Below are positions 62,713-64,000 of a stretch of 64,000 nucleotides of DNA, in pieces. The first letter of the stretch is position 1. Every line of letters starts with the position of its first letter. This stretch comes from Salipiger abyssi. Its GTDB lineage: Bacteria; Pseudomonadota; Alphaproteobacteria; Rhodobacterales; Rhodobacteraceae. The position numbers were made by a program, and so were the translations under genes. The notes under the pieces were generated by a model. It did not search any database and was not told the origin of the DNA. It was given only the letters and a program-made list of their open reading frames with translations. The DNA is taken from assembly GCF_017311415.1 (NCBI RefSeq), contig NZ_JAEKIS010000012.1, forward strand, positions 1 to 64,000. The letters are read 5' to 3'.

Positions 62713-63687
62713 ATGAACAAGGTCTTTAACACGGTTGCGGCCGGTGCACTGGCATTGGCGCTCGTCGCCGGACAGGCCCAGGCCGAAAGCATGCGGGTTC
62801 TGGCAAGCTGGGATCAGAGCTTTCCGTCGGTGGGCAAGGTGCTCAACGCCTTCACCGACTATCTCGAAGAGAATGTCGCGGATCTGAAGATGCCCATCTC
62901 GGGGCCCGAGACGGTGCCGCCGTTCGAACAGTTCGAACCGGTCTCGCGAGGGCTGTTCGATGTGCTCTTCACCAGCGGCTCGTATCACTACACGACGCTC
63001 AGTATGGGCATGGCGCTCGACACGCTCAAGGGCGGGCTCGACGACTGGGACGATGCCGGAATCCTGGCCTATGCCGACGAGGAGTACCAGAAGCTCGGCA
63101 TGAAGCTGCTGGCGGTGCTGGTCGATCCCGGCGGATATCAAATCGTGCTCAAGGAGCCGCTGACCGGCGACGCGCTGACGGGGCGCAAGATCCGCGGCAC
63201 GCCCAGCTATCACGCGGCGCTCAACAAGCTCGGCGCGTCGCCGGTCGTGCTTCCCGGCTCGGAGATCTATCCGGCGCTGGAACGCGGCACGATCGACGGC
63301 GCGGCCTGGCCGATCATCGGTGCGGTGTCGTTCCGTTGGTTCGAGGTGGCGGACTACATCATGCGGCCGTCTTTCGGTCAAACCGCCTATCTTGTGCTGG
63401 TCAATCTCGACACCTGGAACGGTCTTGACGAGGAAACCCGCCAGCAGATCGAGACGGCGGCGCATGCGTTCGAGCCGATGGCATCGGATCTCTTCCGTGA
63501 GATCGTCGATAACGAGGTCAACACCATGCAAGAAAACGGCATGCAGGTGACCGAGCTGACCGACGACCAGGCGAGCGCGCTGCAACAGGGCTGGTTCGTC
63601 GGTCAGATGGACCTCGCCACGACCACGAGCCCCGACCAAATCGCAAAAATGCGCAGCCTCGCGAGCGAGGCGGATCTCAGCTACTGA
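62713..63687 (+). CDS. dctP: TRAP transporter solute-binding protein (system 3)
   Basis: A 324-residue DctP protein with a Sec signal (LALALVAGQAQA, cleavage about residue 23). It resembles the system 1 protein (GPETVPPFEQFEPVSRGLFD, ALERGTIDGAAWPI), so systems 1 and 3 may take related substrates. Confidence 0.92.
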   Translation: MNKVFNTVAAGALALALVAGQAQAESMRVLASWDQSFPSVGKVLNAFTDYLEENVADLKMPISGPETVPPFEQFEPVSRGLFDVLFTSGSYHYTTLSMGMALDTLKGGLDDWDDAGILAYADEEYQKLGMKLLAVLVDPGGYQIVLKEPLTGDALTGRKIRGTPSYHAALNKLGASPVVLPGSEIYPALERGTIDGAAWPIIGAVSFRWFEVADYIMRPSFGQTAYLVLVNLDTWNGLDEETRQQIETAAHAFEPMASDLFREIVDNEVNTMQENGMQVTELTDDQASALQQGWFVGQMDLATTTSPDQIAKMRSLASEADLSY

Positions 63688-63710
63688 CCTTTGCGGCCAG
63701 AGCGCGAGCA

Positions 63711-63739
63711 GAGGCGTCCGGGTTCGGGCGCCTCGTTTT
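63711..63739 (+). terminator. Hairpin between dctP and dctQ (system 3)
   Basis: GAGGCGTCCG and CGGGCGCCTC pair over 10 bases (one T-G) with a GGTT loop, followed by GTTTT. More terminator-like than the hairpins of systems 1 and 2, but dctQ begins 24 bases later, so it probably attenuates expression. Confidence 0.65.
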
Positions 63740-63763
63740 CGACCCCGCGAACCGGAGGACTAG

Positions 63764-64000
63764 ATGGGGACGTTCCTAACGCAGGCAGGCCAGTCCCTGC
63801 TGAAACTGCATGATGCGCTGTCGAAAGGCGCCTTCATTCTCGGATCCGCAGCGCTGGCCGTCATCGTGGCGAGCTTCGCCTACGAGGTCGTCATGCGGTA
63901 TTTCTTTAATGCGCCGACACGCTGGGCCAGCGATCTGGTGTCGTTTCTCCTGCTCACTTCGGTATTTCTCGCCGCGCCCTGGCTGACGCGGGAGGGCGGG
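63764..64000 (+). CDS. dctQ: TRAP transporter small permease (system 3), partial
   Basis: The first 79 residues of a DctQ subunit, cut by the window end. Two membrane helices are visible, with the family motif VVMRYFFNAPTRWASDLVSF between them. The ATG follows CCGGAGGAC. Confidence 0.88.
   Translation, partial: MGTFLTQAGQSLLKLHDALSKGAFILGSAALAVIVASFAYEVVMRYFFNAPTRWASDLVSFLLLTSVFLAAPWLTREGG

Overview
The window is high-GC, densely packed DNA from an alphaproteobacterium, most likely the Rhodobacterales/Roseobacter group. Evidence for this is the end of an rRNA operon with a C1-A72 initiator tRNA nearby, Tat-type signals on solute-binding proteins, several TRAP transporters, opgGHC-type glucan genes, and many small regulator-plus-transporter operons with ATGA start/stop overlaps. 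The assignment rests on gene content and sequence character, not on a database search.

Layout: (1) 1-3163: the 3' end of a 5S rRNA, a strong terminator, a double-HNH nuclease gene, two adjacent DUF2589-type genes on the other strand, then tRNA-fMet. (2) 3.5-6.0 kb: cobO, a phosphoribosyltransferase and an M20 amidohydrolase. (3) 6.0-13.3 kb: a seven-gene minus-strand operon made of a LacI regulator, a complete spermidine/putrescine-type ABC importer, a nucleoside hydrolase and adenine deaminase, probably a purine nucleoside uptake and salvage unit. (4) 13.4-19.1 kb: a GntR regulator divergent from a second ABC importer and a hydantoin/Asp-Glu racemase family enzyme. (5) 19.5-24.3 kb: cyoABCD quinol oxidase plus SURF1. 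(6) 24.4-27.6 kb: a deletion derivative of purU, a small unknown gene, an ABC exporter and tRNA-Gly. (7) 27.8-33.7 kb: a TIM-barrel/methylglyoxal-synthase fusion gene and the osmoregulated periplasmic glucan operon opgG-opgH-opgC, in which both opgH and opgC have abnormal 5' ends. (8) 34.1-37.8 kb: gamma-glutamyltransferase, divergent GntR regulator, TauE/SafE permease and an IS481-type transposase remnant.

(9) 37.9-64 kb is a run of catabolic and transport modules, each with its own regulator: LysR with FAH hydrolase, ornithine cyclodeaminase-like enzyme, SnoaL-like protein and TRAP transporter 1; TetR with a gentisate-dioxygenase-like bicupin, aldehyde dehydrogenase, HpaH-like hydratase and HpaI-like aldolase; a quinone reductase-like flavoprotein, TRAP transporter 2 and a second bicupin; IclR with a DUF6282-like hydrolase, thiolase, second HpaI-like aldolase and 3-hydroxyacyl-CoA dehydrogenase; LysR; a cysteine-dioxygenase-like cupin; and a second IclR next to TRAP transporter 3, which is cut by the window end. 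This reads as an uptake and degradation region for carboxylated, perhaps aromatic, compounds; no substrate can be named from sequence.

Candidate operators were found for six regulators: LacI, two GntR, one LysR, TetR with two tandem sites, and the second IclR with identical palindromes in front of its own gene and in front of TRAP 3. No CRISPR array, intact prophage or complete insertion sequence was seen. The most unusual items are the nuclease/DUF2589 island between 5S rRNA and tRNA-fMet, the TIM-barrel/methylglyoxal-synthase fusion, and the broken or non-canonical 5' ends of opgH and opgC.
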